This document shows positions 8,248 through 17,507 of a DNA stretch of 64,000 bases, piece after piece. A program made the translations under genes and the position numbers. Each line of letters starts with the position of its first letter. Within the stretch, counting starts at the first letter, position 1. The stretch is from NCBI RefSeq assembly GCF_020532555.1, contig NZ_JAJBBR010000017.1, positions 1-64,000 on the forward strand, written 5' to 3'. This DNA is from Microvirga lenta. GTDB lineage: Bacteria > Pseudomonadota > Alphaproteobacteria > Rhizobiales > Beijerinckiaceae. The notes under the pieces were generated by a model. That model searched no databases and had not been told where the DNA came from. It saw only the letters and a list, made by a program, of their open reading frames with translations.

Positions 8248-9513
8248 TTACGGGCGTTCGGCCGCGACGGCGCTGCCGATGGCCTGCGGGAGGTTCAGGG
8301 AGCTGCGCGAGGGCTGCTGCCTGTCGGCCGCGGGCGCCGGCTGCGCCGCCGGAGTGCCGGACCCGACCGGCCGCGCGATCACCTGGGCTCCCGGACGCAC
8401 CCGCTGGACGCCGAGCACGACGATGGATTCTCCGGGCTGCAGCCCTTCCACCACCTCCACCCGGCCGCTCTGCCGCTGGCCGATCCGGATGACGCGGCGC
8501 TCCACCTTGCCGTCCTTGACCGGATAGACGATCTGGCGAAGGCCTTCGCTGACGATGGCCTCCTCGGGGATGACGACCGCGTCGTCCTTGGTGGTGACCT
8601 CCAGGCGCACCGACAGGAACATGCCGGGCCTGAGGGCCTCGTCCTCGTTGTCGAACTCCGCCGTCAGCTTGACGGTGCGGGTGGTCGGCTCCACGCGCGG
8701 GTCGATCATGGTCACGGAGCCCTCGAAGGTCCGCCCGGGATAGGCGGCCGAGGTCGCATTCACCGTCTGGCCGGCCTTGAGGCGCCCGAGGAGGTTCTCC
8801 GGCACGGAGAAGTCGAGCCGGATCCGGGACAGGTCGTCCAGGGACGTGATTCGGGTGCCGGGGGGCACATAGGCGCCCAGCGACACGGAGCGGCTGCCGA
8901 CCCGGCCGGCGAAGGGCGCACGGATCGTCAGCTCCTCCAGCCGTGCCTCGGCGCCCCGGCGCTGGGCCTCGGCGGAGGCGATGGAGCCTTCGAGGGATTT
9001 CATCTGGGCCGTCAGGTCCTCGACCTGGGCGCTGGTGCCCGCGCCGGTGCGGCTCAGGGCCTTGGCGCGCTCCAGCTTGATGGCGACCTCGTTCCGGAGC
9101 GCGACCGCCCGGTTGGCTTCCGCCGCCGCCTGCTCGATCTCGGCGCGGCGCTCGGCGGCGTCGAACTGGACCAGCATGTCGCCGGCCTTGACCTTCTGGC
9201 CCTCCTCGAACCCGATCTCGGTGATGAGACCGGCGACCTTGGCGGTCACGGTGATCGATTCGAAGGCCCGGACCGTGCCCACCGCGTCGCGGGTTTCCAC
9301 CACGCGGCCGGTCTTGACCGTGTCGACCTCGACCATGGCGGGGCCGGAGGGACCGCGTCCGCCGCCGGGGCCGCCCGCCGGCGCCGCAGGCTGGGCAAAG
9401 TAGGAGCCGACCACCGGTGCCTTTGCCAAATAGCCGCCCTGATAGGCGTACCAACCGCCGTAGCCTGCTGCTCCCAGCATGGCGATGACGGCAAGCTGAC
9501 TGGACACACGCAT
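8248..9513 (-). CDS. RND efflux periplasmic adaptor (membrane fusion protein)
   Basis: A 421-residue adaptor that bridges the RND permease to an outer-membrane channel. It has an N-terminal membrane anchor (residues 5-22), a barrel-sandwich hybrid (VETRDAVGTVRAFESITVTAKVAG ... GDMLVQFDAAERRAE), a coiled-coil hairpin about residues 115-190 and a beta-barrel with TIRAPFAGRVG. A Pro/Ala-rich tail follows. I chose the ATG at 9513 because GAGGAGCG sits seven bases upstream; an upstream in-frame start gives an implausible N-terminus. It is the first gene of the two-gene efflux operon. Confidence 0.92.
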   Translation of the reverse strand: MRVSSQLAVIAMLGAAGYGGWYAYQGGYLAKAPVVGSYFAQPAAPAGGPGGGRGPSGPAMVEVDTVKTGRVVETRDAVGTVRAFESITVTAKVAGLITEIGFEEGQKVKAGDMLVQFDAAERRAEIEQAAAEANRAVALRNEVAIKLERAKALSRTGAGTSAQVEDLTAQMKSLEGSIASAEAQRRGAEARLEELTIRAPFAGRVGSRSVSLGAYVPPGTRITSLDDLSRIRLDFSVPENLLGRLKAGQTVNATSAAYPGRTFEGSVTMIDPRVEPTTRTVKLTAEFDNEDEALRPGMFLSVRLEVTTKDDAVVIPEEAIVSEGLRQIVYPVKDGKVERRVIRIGQRQSGRVEVVEGLQPGESIVVLGVQRVRPGAQVIARPVGSGTPAAQPAPAADRQQPSRSSLNLPQAIGSAVAAERP

Positions 9514-9750
9514 GCTCGCTCCTCGAAGACTCGAATATTGGGAATGCCGTAGCACAATATAGACTGGGCAGACCCAACTTACTGCAATGAACACAATATT
9601 TTGTATTACGGTTTTGTAATCTGACAGTGCTCATAAGGATGTCATGCTGCCTAAGCGGAAGTCATCTTGACCGCCGGCGGCTCCTCCGTCATACCGGATG
9701 GCGGGACACCTCTCCCCACCGAGAGGCGCCCATCTGTAAGGATGGATGAC
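9514..9750. promoter_or_regulatory. Divergent promoter region, efflux operon and serC
   Basis: An AT-richer 237-bp spacer. It contains two copies of CACAATAT (near 9553 and 9589) and the inverted pair TATTACGG/TTTTGTAAT, which could be operators for the efflux operon. No TetR or MarR regulator gene is adjacent. The last 30 bases contain AAGGA, which serves the serC start at 9751. Confidence 0.4.
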
Positions 9751-10923
9751 ATGACAGACCTGCCCGCCGCGCGTCCTCGCGCGCCCTTCTTCTCGTCCGG
9801 CCCCTGCGCGAAGCGCCCCGGATGGTCCCTCGACAACCTCAAGACCGACAGCCTGGGCCGTTCGCACCGCGCCAAGATCGGCAAGTCGCGCCTGAAGCTG
9901 GCCATCGACCTGACCCGCGAGGTTCTCGGGGTTCCGGCCGATTACCGCATCGGCATCGTCCCGGCCTCCGACACGGGCGCCGTGGAGATGGCCCTGTGGT
10001 CGATGCTCGGCGCGCGCGGCGTGGACATGCTCGCCTGGGAAAGCTTCGGCGAGGGCTGGGTCACGGACGTGGTCAAGCAGCTCAAGCTCGACGACGCCCG
10101 CGTCATCACCGCCCCTTACGGCGAACTTCCCGACCTCTCGCAGGTCGACACGAAGACCCGCGACGTGGTCTTCACCTGGAACGGCACCACCTCGGGCGTT
10201 CGCGTGCCGAACGCCGACTGGATCGCGGCGGACCGCGAGGGCCTGACGATCTGCGACGCCACCTCGGCGGCCTTCGCCCAGAAGCTCGACTTCGCCAAGC
10301 TCGACGTGGTCACCTTCTCCTGGCAGAAGGTGCTGGGCGGCGAGGCGGCGCACGGCATGCTCATCCTCTCGCCCCGTGCGGTCGAGCGGCTGGAGACCTA
10401 CAAGCCCGCATGGCCGCTGCCGAAGATCTTCCGCATGACCAAGGGCGGCAAGCTCATCGAGGGCATCTTCGAGGGCGAGACCATCAACACCCCCTCCATG
10501 CTGGCGGTCGAGGACTACATCGACGCGCTGGAATGGGCGAAGTCCATCGGCGGCCTGAACGCCCTCGTGGCCAAGGCCGACGCCAACGCCAAGGTCGTCC
10601 TCGACTGGGTCGCCAAAACGCCCTGGATCGCCAACCTCGCCAAGGACCCGGCCACCGCCTCCAACACCAGCGTCTGCCTCGTCGTTGCCGATGCGGACGT
10701 GGTCGCCAAGGGGCCTGAGGCCGTGGCCCAGGTCGCCAAGGGCATCACCGCGGCGCTCGACAAGGAAGGCGTCGCCTATGACATCGGCGCCTATCGCGAT
10801 GCGCCTCCCGGTCTTCGGATCTGGTGCGGCGCCACGGTCGAGCAATCCGACCTGGAGGCCCTGACGCCGTGGCTCGACTGGGCCTTCGAGCAGGAAAAGG
10901 CGAAGCTCGCGAAAGCGGCTTGA
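9751..10923 (+). CDS. serC: Phosphoserine aminotransferase SerC
   Basis: PLP-dependent conversion of 3-phosphohydroxypyruvate and glutamate to phosphoserine, the second step of serine synthesis. The 390-residue protein carries [16 protein letters not shown] at its start and the lysine that binds PLP in [17 protein letters not shown]. It belongs to the longer alphaproteobacterial/archaeal-type SerC group (about 390 residues rather than 360). I chose ATG 9751 because AAGGA lies eight bases upstream; an in-frame ATG at 9742 is too close to that site. It precedes serA on the same strand, so phosphoserine synthesis is clustered. Confidence 0.94.
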   Translation: MTDLPAARPRAPFFSSGPCAKRPGWSLDNLKTDSLGRSHRAKIGKSRLKLAIDLTREVLGVPADYRIGIVPASDTGAVEMALWSMLGARGVDMLAWESFGEGWVTDVVKQLKLDDARVITAPYGELPDLSQVDTKTRDVVFTWNGTTSGVRVPNADWIAADREGLTICDATSAAFAQKLDFAKLDVVTFSWQKVLGGEAAHGMLILSPRAVERLETYKPAWPLPKIFRMTKGGKLIEGIFEGETINTPSMLAVEDYIDALEWAKSIGGLNALVAKADANAKVVLDWVAKTPWIANLAKDPATASNTSVCLVVADADVVAKGPEAVAQVAKGITAALDKEGVAYDIGAYRDAPPGLRIWCGATVEQSDLEALTPWLDWAFEQEKAKLAKAA

Positions 10924-10930
10924 TTTCATT

Positions 10931-11028
10931 CGTCATCCCGGACGCGGCAGGGCCGCGATCCGGGGTCGCTCTCATCAGCCAGACTCCCATGACGATCCCG
11001 GCTCGCGCTGCGCTTGGCCGGGATGACG
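10931..11028. repeat. REP-like palindromic intergenic element between serC and serA
   Basis: A 98-bp element with perfect terminal inverted repeats CGTCATCCCGG and CCGGGATGACG, and internal GC-rich arms (CGCGGCAGGGCCGCG; ATCCCGG/CCGGGAT). It almost fills the 124-bp serC-serA gap. This is the usual architecture of rhizobial palindromic intergenic repeats. When transcribed it would form a large hairpin that could dampen or stabilise the serC-serA message. A partial look-alike (CGTCATACCGG) lies just upstream of serC at about 9686. Confidence 0.65.
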
Positions 11029-11047
11029 CTACAGGCACAGGTGCACC

Positions 11048-12640
11048 ATGCCCGCTCCCCGCGTACTCATTTCCGACGCTCTTTCTCCCGCCGCCGTGCA
11101 GATCTTCAAGGATCGCGGCATCGAGGTCGATTTCCAGCCCGACCTCGGCAAGGACAAGGAGAAACTCGCTGCCATCATCGGCCAGTATGACGGCCTCGCC
11201 ATCCGCTCGGCCACCAAGGTCACGGCCAAGATCCTGGAGCAGGCGACCAACCTGAAGGTCATCGGCCGCGCCGGCATCGGCGTCGACAATGTCGAGATCC
11301 CCGCCGCCACGGCGAAGGGCATCATCGTCATGAACACGCCCTTCGGCAATTCCATCACCACCGCCGAGCACGCCATCGCCATGATGTTCGCGCTCGCGCG
11401 CCAGATCCCGCAGGCCGACGCCTCGACCCAGGCCGGCAAGTGGGAGAAGAACCGCTTCATGGGCGTCGAGCTCACCGGCAAGGTGCTCGGCGTGATCGGC
11501 TGCGGCAATATCGGCTCCATCGTGGTCGATCGCGGCATCGGCCTGCGCATGAGGGTCATCGCCTACGATCCCTTCCTGTCGCCGGAGCGCGCCCTCGAGA
11601 TCGGCGTCGAGAAGGTCGAGCTCGAAGACCTCCTGCGCCGGGCCGACATCATCACGCTCCACGTGCCGATGACGGAGAAGACGAAGAACATCCTGTCCGC
11701 CGAGAACCTCGCCAAGACCAAGAAGGGCGTTCGCATCGTCAACTGCGCCCGCGGCGGACTCGTGGACGAGGTGGCGCTTCGCGCGGCGCTCGATTCCGGC
11801 CACGTGGCCGGCGCGGCCTTCGACGTGTTCGTCGAGGAGCCGGCGACCTCCAATCCGCTCTTCGGCCATCCCAACGTGGTCTGCACGCCGCATCTGGGCG
11901 CCGCCACCACCGAGGCGCAGGAGAACGTCGCGCTCCAGGTCGCCGAGCAGATGTCGGACTACCTGCTCCAGGGCGCGATCCAGAACGCCGTGAACTTCCC
12001 GTCGATCACGGCCGAGGAGGCTCCGCGCCTGCGGCCCTTCGTGGCGCTCGCCGAAAAGCTCGGCTCCTTCCTCGGCCAGCTCACGGAAGCGCCCATCAAG
12101 GGCATCCGCATCGAGTACGAAGGCGCCGTGGCCGACATGAACACCCGCGCGCTCACCTCGGCCGCCGTCACCGGCGTGCTGCGTCCCTTCCTGCAGGACA
12201 TCAACATGGTGTCGGCTCCCGTGGTCGCCCGCGAGCGCGGCATCACCATCGAGGAGGTCAAGCGCGAGAACGCGGCCCGCGACTACGAGAGCTTCATCCG
12301 CATCGTCGTGGATGCCGAGGACATGCCGAGGCACGCGGGCGGCACCGTGTTCCAGGACGGCAAGCCGCGCGTGATCGAGATCCGCGACATCGCGGTCGAC
12401 GCGGAGTTCGCGCCGCACATGATCTATGTGCGCAACGACGACAAGCCCGGCTTCATCGGCCGCTTCGGCACGCTGCTGGGCGAGTCCGGCGTCAACGTGG
12501 CGACCTTCGCCCTCGGCCGCGACAGGCCCGGCGGCGATGCCATCTGCTTCGTCTCCGTCGATCAGCCCGTGTCGGACGAGCTCCTGCGCAGGATCGAGGA
12601 GATCCCGCAGGTCAAGCGCGCCCGCGCCGTCCACTTCTAA
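11048..12640 (+). CDS. serA: D-3-phosphoglycerate dehydrogenase SerA
   Basis: NAD-dependent oxidation of 3-phosphoglycerate to 3-phosphohydroxypyruvate, the first step of serine synthesis. At 530 residues it is the long form: substrate- and nucleotide-binding domains ([16 protein letters not shown] near residues 73-88, Rossmann loop GVIGCGNIG near 150, catalytic HLGAAT near 280), then an intervening ASB domain (about 320-450) and a C-terminal ACT domain ([20 protein letters not shown]) for serine feedback. AGGTGC lies near the ATG. It is followed by purU after ten bases, a pairing that links serine-derived one-carbon units with folate. Confidence 0.96.
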   Translation: MPAPRVLISDALSPAAVQIFKDRGIEVDFQPDLGKDKEKLAAIIGQYDGLAIRSATKVTAKILEQATNLKVIGRAGIGVDNVEIPAATAKGIIVMNTPFGNSITTAEHAIAMMFALARQIPQADASTQAGKWEKNRFMGVELTGKVLGVIGCGNIGSIVVDRGIGLRMRVIAYDPFLSPERALEIGVEKVELEDLLRRADIITLHVPMTEKTKNILSAENLAKTKKGVRIVNCARGGLVDEVALRAALDSGHVAGAAFDVFVEEPATSNPLFGHPNVVCTPHLGAATTEAQENVALQVAEQMSDYLLQGAIQNAVNFPSITAEEAPRLRPFVALAEKLGSFLGQLTEAPIKGIRIEYEGAVADMNTRALTSAAVTGVLRPFLQDINMVSAPVVARERGITIEEVKRENAARDYESFIRIVVDAEDMPRHAGGTVFQDGKPRVIEIRDIAVDAEFAPHMIYVRNDDKPGFIGRFGTLLGESGVNVATFALGRDRPGGDAICFVSVDQPVSDELLRRIEEIPQVKRARAVHF

Positions 12641-12650
12641 GAGGCCCGCC

Positions 12651-13523
12651 ATGCCCTCGTCCCTGCCGCAGCGCTTCGTTCTGACCCTCGCCTGCGCCAA
12701 CCGCCCGGGCATCGTCGCCGCCGTGGCAGGGCACCTGTCGAGCGCGGGCCTGAACATCCTCGACGCCCAGCAATACGACGACACGCAGACGGACAGGTTC
12801 TTCATGCGCGTCGTCTTCGACCCCGTGGAGGGCGAGGCCGATCTCGACGCCCTCAGGAGCGGCTTCGTGCCCGTGGCCGAGCGCTTCGGGATGACCTGGA
12901 CCCTGCGCAACCGGAGCGAGCCGCGCCGGGTCATGCTCATGGTGTCCAAGTTCGACCACTGCCTCGCCGATCTGCTCTACCGCTGGCGCATCGGCGAACT
13001 CGCCTTCGAGCCTGTCGGCGTCATCGCCAACCACCCGGTCGAGACCTACAGCCACGTGGATCTCGGCAGCATCCCGTTCCACCACCTGCCGGTCACCCGC
13101 GACACCAAGATGGAGCAGGAGGCGAAGGTCTGGGAGGTCATCCGCGACGCCAAGGCCGATCTCGTGGTGCTCGCGCGCTACATGCAGGTGCTCTCCGACG
13201 GGCTCGCGGCGAAGCTCGCGGGACGCTGCATCAACATCCACCACTCGTTCCTGCCCGGCTTCAAGGGCGCCAAGCCCTACCATCAGGCCCATGCCCGCGG
13301 CGTGAAGCTCATCGGGGCGACGGCGCACTACGTCACGTCGGACCTCGACGAGGGCCCGATCATCGCCCAGGACGTGGAGCCCATCACCCATCGCGACACG
13401 CCGGACGACCTCGTGCGCAAGGGGCGCGACATCGAGCGCCGGGTGCTGGCCCGCGCCGTGCGCCACCATCTGGAGGACCGCATCCTCCTCAATGGCCAGA
13501 AGACCGTGGTGTTCGCGGATTAG
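12651..13523 (+). CDS. purU: Formyltetrahydrofolate deformylase PurU
   Basis: Hydrolyses 10-formyl-THF to formate and THF, adjusting the one-carbon pool for purine and glycine metabolism. The 290-residue protein has an N-terminal ACT domain ([20 protein letters not shown]) and a formyltransferase-like domain with [20 protein letters not shown] and [16 protein letters not shown], holding the catalytic Asn, His and Asp. GAGG lies eight bases before the ATG. It starts ten bases after the serA stop, so co-transcription is likely. Its stop overlaps the stop of the convergent EamA gene. Confidence 0.94.
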   Translation: MPSSLPQRFVLTLACANRPGIVAAVAGHLSSAGLNILDAQQYDDTQTDRFFMRVVFDPVEGEADLDALRSGFVPVAERFGMTWTLRNRSEPRRVMLMVSKFDHCLADLLYRWRIGELAFEPVGVIANHPVETYSHVDLGSIPFHHLPVTRDTKMEQEAKVWEVIRDAKADLVVLARYMQVLSDGLAAKLAGRCINIHHSFLPGFKGAKPYHQAHARGVKLIGATAHYVTSDLDEGPIIAQDVEPITHRDTPDDLVRKGRDIERRVLARAVRHHLEDRILLNGQKTVVFAD

Positions 13524-14425
13524 CGCCGCCGCTCCGCGAGCCAGATGCCGCCGAGCACCAGCGCCAGACCGAGCGCGTGGTAGAACGCGAAGGGCTCGCC
13601 CAGCAGGACGACGGCGAGAAGCGCCCCGAACACGGGCACCAGGTTGACGAACAGGCCCGCCCGCGCCGGGCCGATCAGCTCGACGCCCCGGATGTAGAAG
13701 ATCTGGGACAGGAGCGAGGGCAGCAGCGCCACGTAGAGCAGGACCGCCCAGCCCGTGGGCGTGGGCCATTGCAGGGTGCCGGTCGCCATCTCGTAGGCCA
13801 GCGGGGGCAGGGAGGTGACGAAGGCCACCACGGCAAGCGCCGTGAAGAAGACGAGGCCCGTCACCGCGGGCCGGCGGCGCAGTCCCAGGGTGTAGCCGGC
13901 ATAGAACAGGCACGCCACGAGCATCCACACGTCGCCGATGTTGAGCGCGAGGGTGCGGAGGATTTCGAGATCCCCCTTCACCGAGACGAGCACGACGCCC
14001 GCGATGGTCACGGCCATGCCGAGGATCTGCAGGGGCAGGATGCGCGCCCGGAAGAACAGCACCGTCCCGAGCAGGACCAGGACCGGAATGGAGCCCTGGA
14101 AGATCGTGAGGTTCACTGCCGTCGTGTGGTGGGCGGCGGCATAGAACAGGGCGTTGAACGCGGTGAAGCCGAAGGCCCCCATGCCGGCGATGTAGGGCAG
14201 GTGCCTCCGCAGGACCGGCCATTCGGCCCGGAGCTGCCGCCCCGTCGTCGGCACCATCACGGCCACGACCACGACCCAGCGCAGGCAGGTGAGGACCATG
14301 GGGGAGATCTCGCCCACGGCGATCCGCCCCGCGATGGCGTTGCCGCCCCAGAACAGGGTGGTCAGGATCAGCAGCAGGTAGGCCTGCCCGAAGAGCCCCT
14401 TCCAGAGCGATTGCAGGATTTTCAT
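13520..14425 (-). CDS. EamA/DMT-family transporter
   Basis: A 301-residue inner-membrane protein with about ten membrane segments in two EamA repeats (residues about 8-135 and 155-290). Typical repeats include [21 protein letters not shown] at the N-terminus, and [44 protein letters not shown] in the second half. Members export amino acids or small metabolites by exchange or proton-driven transport; the substrate cannot be told from sequence. The start at 14425 avoids a long non-membrane extension. Convergent and stop-overlapping with purU. Confidence 0.85.
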   Translation of the reverse strand: MKILQSLWKGLFGQAYLLLILTTLFWGGNAIAGRIAVGEISPMVLTCLRWVVVVAVMVPTTGRQLRAEWPVLRRHLPYIAGMGAFGFTAFNALFYAAAHHTTAVNLTIFQGSIPVLVLLGTVLFFRARILPLQILGMAVTIAGVVLVSVKGDLEILRTLALNIGDVWMLVACLFYAGYTLGLRRRPAVTGLVFFTALAVVAFVTSLPPLAYEMATGTLQWPTPTGWAVLLYVALLPSLLSQIFYIRGVELIGPARAGLFVNLVPVFGALLAVVLLGEPFAFYHALGLALVLGGIWLAERRR

Positions 14426-14495
14426 GGGACGCGGGTCCTCGCAGCGCTTGCCGCCGTCCGCGGTTCGGGTAAACCGGCCTGATTGGAGGCGGGGG

Positions 14496-15365
14496 ATGTC
14501 TATGGCCTTAAGGTTCCTGGTGGTCGAGGGCAATACGCGTGGTGCAAGGCTGGCCCACAGGGAAAGCTATGGACTCATGCCGTCGGAGTCTTATGCGGCG
14601 GTGCTGCAGGGCATCGCGGGGGACGCGATCTGCGATCTCGCCTTCCCGGCGGACGAGGGGGCGAACCTGCCGGATGCGGCGGGGCTCGAATCCTATGACG
14701 GCATCGTGCTCACCGGCTCGCACCTCAACATCTACGACCGCACCCCCGACATCCTGCGCCAGATCGACCTCATGCGGGCGGTCTACGCCTCCGGCACGCC
14801 CACCTTCGGGTCCTGCTGGGGCCTCCAGGTCGCGGCCGTCGCGGCGGATGGCGACGTGCGGCAGAACCCCCTGGGACGGGAGATCGGCTTCGCCCGGCGC
14901 CTGACGCCGACGGAGGCGGGCCGGGTGCATCCCATGCTGGAGGGCCGCCCCGGCGCCTATGACGCGCCCGCGATCCATCTCGACATGGTCACGGTCACCC
15001 CGGGCGACTGCACGATCCTGTCCACCAACGCGGTCTCGGCCGTGCAGGCGGCGGAGATCCGGGTGAATGGCGGCGTGTTCTGGGGCGTGCAGTATCATCC
15101 CGAGTTCAGCCTGGGCGAACTGGCCGTGATCCTGGGCCGGCGCACCGAGATCCTCGTCGACGAGGGCTTCTGCCGGACGCCCGAGGAGGCCGCGGCCTAC
15201 GTGGCCGACCTGAAGACCCTCCATGCCGAGCCCAACGACATCCCGGTTGCCTGGCGCCACGGCCTCGATGCGGAGGTGCTCGACCCGGTGCGCCGCACCC
15301 GCGAGATCCGCAACTTCATCGAGCATCGGGTCAGGCCCGGAAAGAGCGCACGCGGACGGGCGTGA
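14496..15365 (+). CDS. Class I glutamine amidotransferase-like protein
   Basis: A 289-residue cytoplasmic protein with a class I GATase fold: oxyanion strand GIVLTGSHLNIYD, nucleophile Cys in TFGSCWGLQVAA (about residue 108) and catalytic His-Pro-Glu in GVQYHPEFSLGE. The family includes free-standing amidotransferases related to GMP synthase and gamma-glutamyl hydrolases, but no synthetase partner is adjacent, so the substrate is open. GGAGG lies six bases before the ATG at 14496; a second in-frame ATG at 14502 is possible. The roughly 60-residue C-terminal extension (DIPVAWRHGLDAEVLDPVRR) is helical and lies outside the GATase core. Confidence 0.85.
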   Translation: MSMALRFLVVEGNTRGARLAHRESYGLMPSESYAAVLQGIAGDAICDLAFPADEGANLPDAAGLESYDGIVLTGSHLNIYDRTPDILRQIDLMRAVYASGTPTFGSCWGLQVAAVAADGDVRQNPLGREIGFARRLTPTEAGRVHPMLEGRPGAYDAPAIHLDMVTVTPGDCTILSTNAVSAVQAAEIRVNGGVFWGVQYHPEFSLGELAVILGRRTEILVDEGFCRTPEEAAAYVADLKTLHAEPNDIPVAWRHGLDAEVLDPVRRTREIRNFIEHRVRPGKSARGRA

Positions 15366-15375
15366 CGCTGCGGCA

Positions 15376-16152
15376 TCACCGCTTCGTCGCCGCGATGGCG
15401 TAGCGGTGCTGGGTGGCCCGCTCCAGGCCCTTCAGAAGCGACATGTGCTTGGCCTGCTCGCGGTGGATGCGCTTGAGGTTGCGATCGACCGTGATCTCGG
15501 CGAAGCCGGCTCGGCGGAGCAGGTCCACGACCTCGGCCGAGCGCGCTCCCTTGGAAAAGTAGACCTGCCGCAGGATCCGTTCGTGGGTCTCGCGCATCGC
15601 ATCGGGCATGTGGGACGCGGGCGGCGTTCGCCCGGTGAGGCGCTCGAACGCCCGGACCATGCGCCTGACCAGGGTGTCCGAGACGAAGTCGCCGTCGACG
15701 ATGAGCACCTTGCCGCCGGGCTTCAGGAGCGAATGCCATTCCCTGAAGGCGGCCATCGGATCGACCAGGGTCCAGACCAGATGGCGCGTCACGATCGCGT
15801 CGTAGCTCTCCGGCCTTTCCAGGGTGCGCTCGGCGTCGCCCATGACGAACCGGATGCGGGCCCCGCGCGCTTCGGCCTTGGCGCGGGCCCGGGAGAGCAT
15901 CGCGTCCGACCAGTCCAGCCCGGTGACGTGGAACCCCAGCCCGTCGAGCAGGTGGGAAATCACCCCCGTGCCGCTCGCGAGGTCGAGGGCGCTGCGCCCC
16001 GCGCCCGGCCCGAGATGGCGCAGGAACAGCTCGCTCCATGCCTGCCGCTCCGCTTCCGAGAAGATCTCGTGGCCCACCTGCTGGTCGAAGGTTGCGGCGC
16101 GGGCCGACCAATAGTCACGAATTTCATCCCGAAGCGTATAGTTCGACGTCAT
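15376..16152 (-). CDS. Class I SAM-dependent methyltransferase
   Basis: A 258-residue protein. SAM-binding motif I is SALDLASGTGVISHLLDGLG (about residues 55-74), motif II LDWSDAMLSRARAKAE, and a post-motif LKPGGKVLIVDGDF. This is the Methyltransf_11/UbiE-type arrangement, with the substrate-binding C-terminal part unassigned. It is divergent from a siderophore-type ABC importer across a shared AT-rich spacer with iron-control-like motifs, so it may be iron-regulated and act on a metallophore or a stress product; this is inference from context. Confidence 0.8.
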   Translation of the reverse strand: MTSNYTLRDEIRDYWSARAATFDQQVGHEIFSEAERQAWSELFLRHLGPGAGRSALDLASGTGVISHLLDGLGFHVTGLDWSDAMLSRARAKAEARGARIRFVMGDAERTLERPESYDAIVTRHLVWTLVDPMAAFREWHSLLKPGGKVLIVDGDFVSDTLVRRMVRAFERLTGRTPPASHMPDAMRETHERILRQVYFSKGARSAEVVDLLRRAGFAEITVDRNLKRIHREQAKHMSLLKGLERATQHRYAIAATKR

Positions 16153-16216
16153 CGAATGGGCCCGTTCCAGTCATGCTTTGCGGTGCGATTTACCCTCCGT
16201 GTCGGTACTCGTCAAA

Positions 16217-16292
16217 TTATAGATGTTCTAAACTGTAGAATAGACTATTTCTAAACTAGGTAAAATCTATTGTTTGTTATAGAAGTTCTAAA
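16217..16292. promoter_or_regulatory. Duplicated Irr-like iron-control motif
   Basis: TTATAGATGTTCTAAA (16217-16232) and TTATAGAAGTTCTAAA (16277-16292) are nearly identical and start exactly 60 bp apart. A third, shorter TTTCTAAAC occurs at about 16248. They resemble the rhizobial ICE/Irr box (TTTAGAA, three bases, TTCTAAA) but with a shorter centre. They lie in the AT-rich spacer between the divergent methyltransferase and the iron importer. Confidence 0.5.
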
Positions 16293-16363
16293 AGATATTT
16301 CTTGATATACTTTCATTGCGGGCATAGGGACGAGCCGCTTTTCCTCTTGATGCGAGGTTCATC

Positions 16364-17503
16364 ATGCAGCTTCCCAAACTGGCCCTTTGCGCCGCCCTGG
16401 CGCTCGTCGGTCTCCTGCCCACCCCCTCGACGGCGGCGGACACGAAGATCACCGTCACCGACATCGCCGGCCGGAAGGTCGAGGTCAAAGCGCCTGTCGA
16501 CAAAGTGATCCTCGGCGAGGGGCGGCAGATCTACTTCGTGGCGGCCCTGGACGGCGAGGACCCCTTCAAGCGCGTCGTCGGCTGGCGCGACGATTTCGAG
16601 AAGGCGGACCTCGACGGCTACAAGGACTACCTCGCCAAGTACCCCGACATCGCAAAGCTCCCCACCTTCGGCGGTACGAAGGAAGGCACGTTCGACATCG
16701 AGCAGGCCGTGGCGCTCGCCCCCGACGTCATGATCATGAACGTGGAGGCGAAGACCGCGACGGACGACGCGAAGCTCATCGAGAAGCTCGCCAAGGTCGG
16801 CATCCCGGTCGTCTTCGTGGACTTCCGCGACAAGCCGTTCGAGAACACCGAACCGAGCATGCGGCTGATCGGCAAGCTGTTTGGCAAGGAGGCCCGGGCG
16901 GAGGAGTTCATCGCCTTCCGCAAGGAGCAGATCGAGCGCGTCACGGAGCGCCTCGCGAAAGCCAATCCGGCAAAGCCGCTCGTGATGATGGAGCGCGCTG
17001 CCGGCTACACCGACGATTGCTGCATGTCCTTCGGCAACGAGAATTTCGGCAAGATGGTCGAGATGGCCGGCGGCATCAATCTCGCGGCCAAGATCATCCC
17101 CGGCACCTTCGGCGTCGTGAACCCGGAGCAGATCATCGCGTCCAACCCGGACCACGTGATCGCCACCGGCTCGAACTGGGAGCTGTACGTGCCCGGCGGA
17201 AAGTGGGTCGGCGTCGGCTCCGGCGCCGACAAGGCGAAGGCCCGCGCCAAGCTGGCGGATCTCATGAAGCGTCCCGCCTTTACCGGCGTGAAGGCGGTGC
17301 AGAACGGCCAGGTCCATGCCATCTGGCACCAGTTCTACAACAGCCCGTATCAGTTCGTCGCCATCCAGCAGATGGCCAAGTGGCTGCACCCGGAGCTTTT
17401 CGAGGGCCTCGACCCGGACCAGACGATGCGCACCCTCTACGAGCGCTTCCTGCCGGTGGCCTACAAGCCGGGCTACTGGGTCTCCCTGGCGGACAAGGAA
17501 TAG
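16364..17503 (+). CDS. ABC transporter periplasmic binding protein (FecB/BtuF-type)
   Basis: A 379-residue secreted protein with a signal peptide (residues 1-25, ending T-A-A-D-T). The core is a PBP2/type III helical-backbone fold: VILGEGRQIYFVAALDG, then VMIMNVEAKTATDDAKLIEKLAKVGIPVVFVDF, and a C-terminal lobe AYKPGYWVSLADKE. Such proteins deliver ferric siderophore, haem or cobalamin to a BtuCD-type importer. Several Cys/Met residues (TDDCCMSFGNENF) near residues 218-230 may contribute to ligand binding. It is first of three genes with permease and ATPase, behind Irr-like motifs, so iron is the most likely cargo. Confidence 0.88.
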   Translation: MQLPKLALCAALALVGLLPTPSTAADTKITVTDIAGRKVEVKAPVDKVILGEGRQIYFVAALDGEDPFKRVVGWRDDFEKADLDGYKDYLAKYPDIAKLPTFGGTKEGTFDIEQAVALAPDVMIMNVEAKTATDDAKLIEKLAKVGIPVVFVDFRDKPFENTEPSMRLIGKLFGKEARAEEFIAFRKEQIERVTERLAKANPAKPLVMMERAAGYTDDCCMSFGNENFGKMVEMAGGINLAAKIIPGTFGVVNPEQIIASNPDHVIATGSNWELYVPGGKWVGVGSGADKAKARAKLADLMKRPAFTGVKAVQNGQVHAIWHQFYNSPYQFVAIQQMAKWLHPELFEGLDPDQTMRTLYERFLPVAYKPGYWVSLADKE

Positions 17504-17507
17504 GTTC

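Noticed and set aside
6710-8527. Long plus-strand frame of 605 codons
   Set aside because: It lies opposite the RND permease and adaptor and is His/Asp/Gly-rich low-complexity text typical of an antisense frame in GC-rich DNA.
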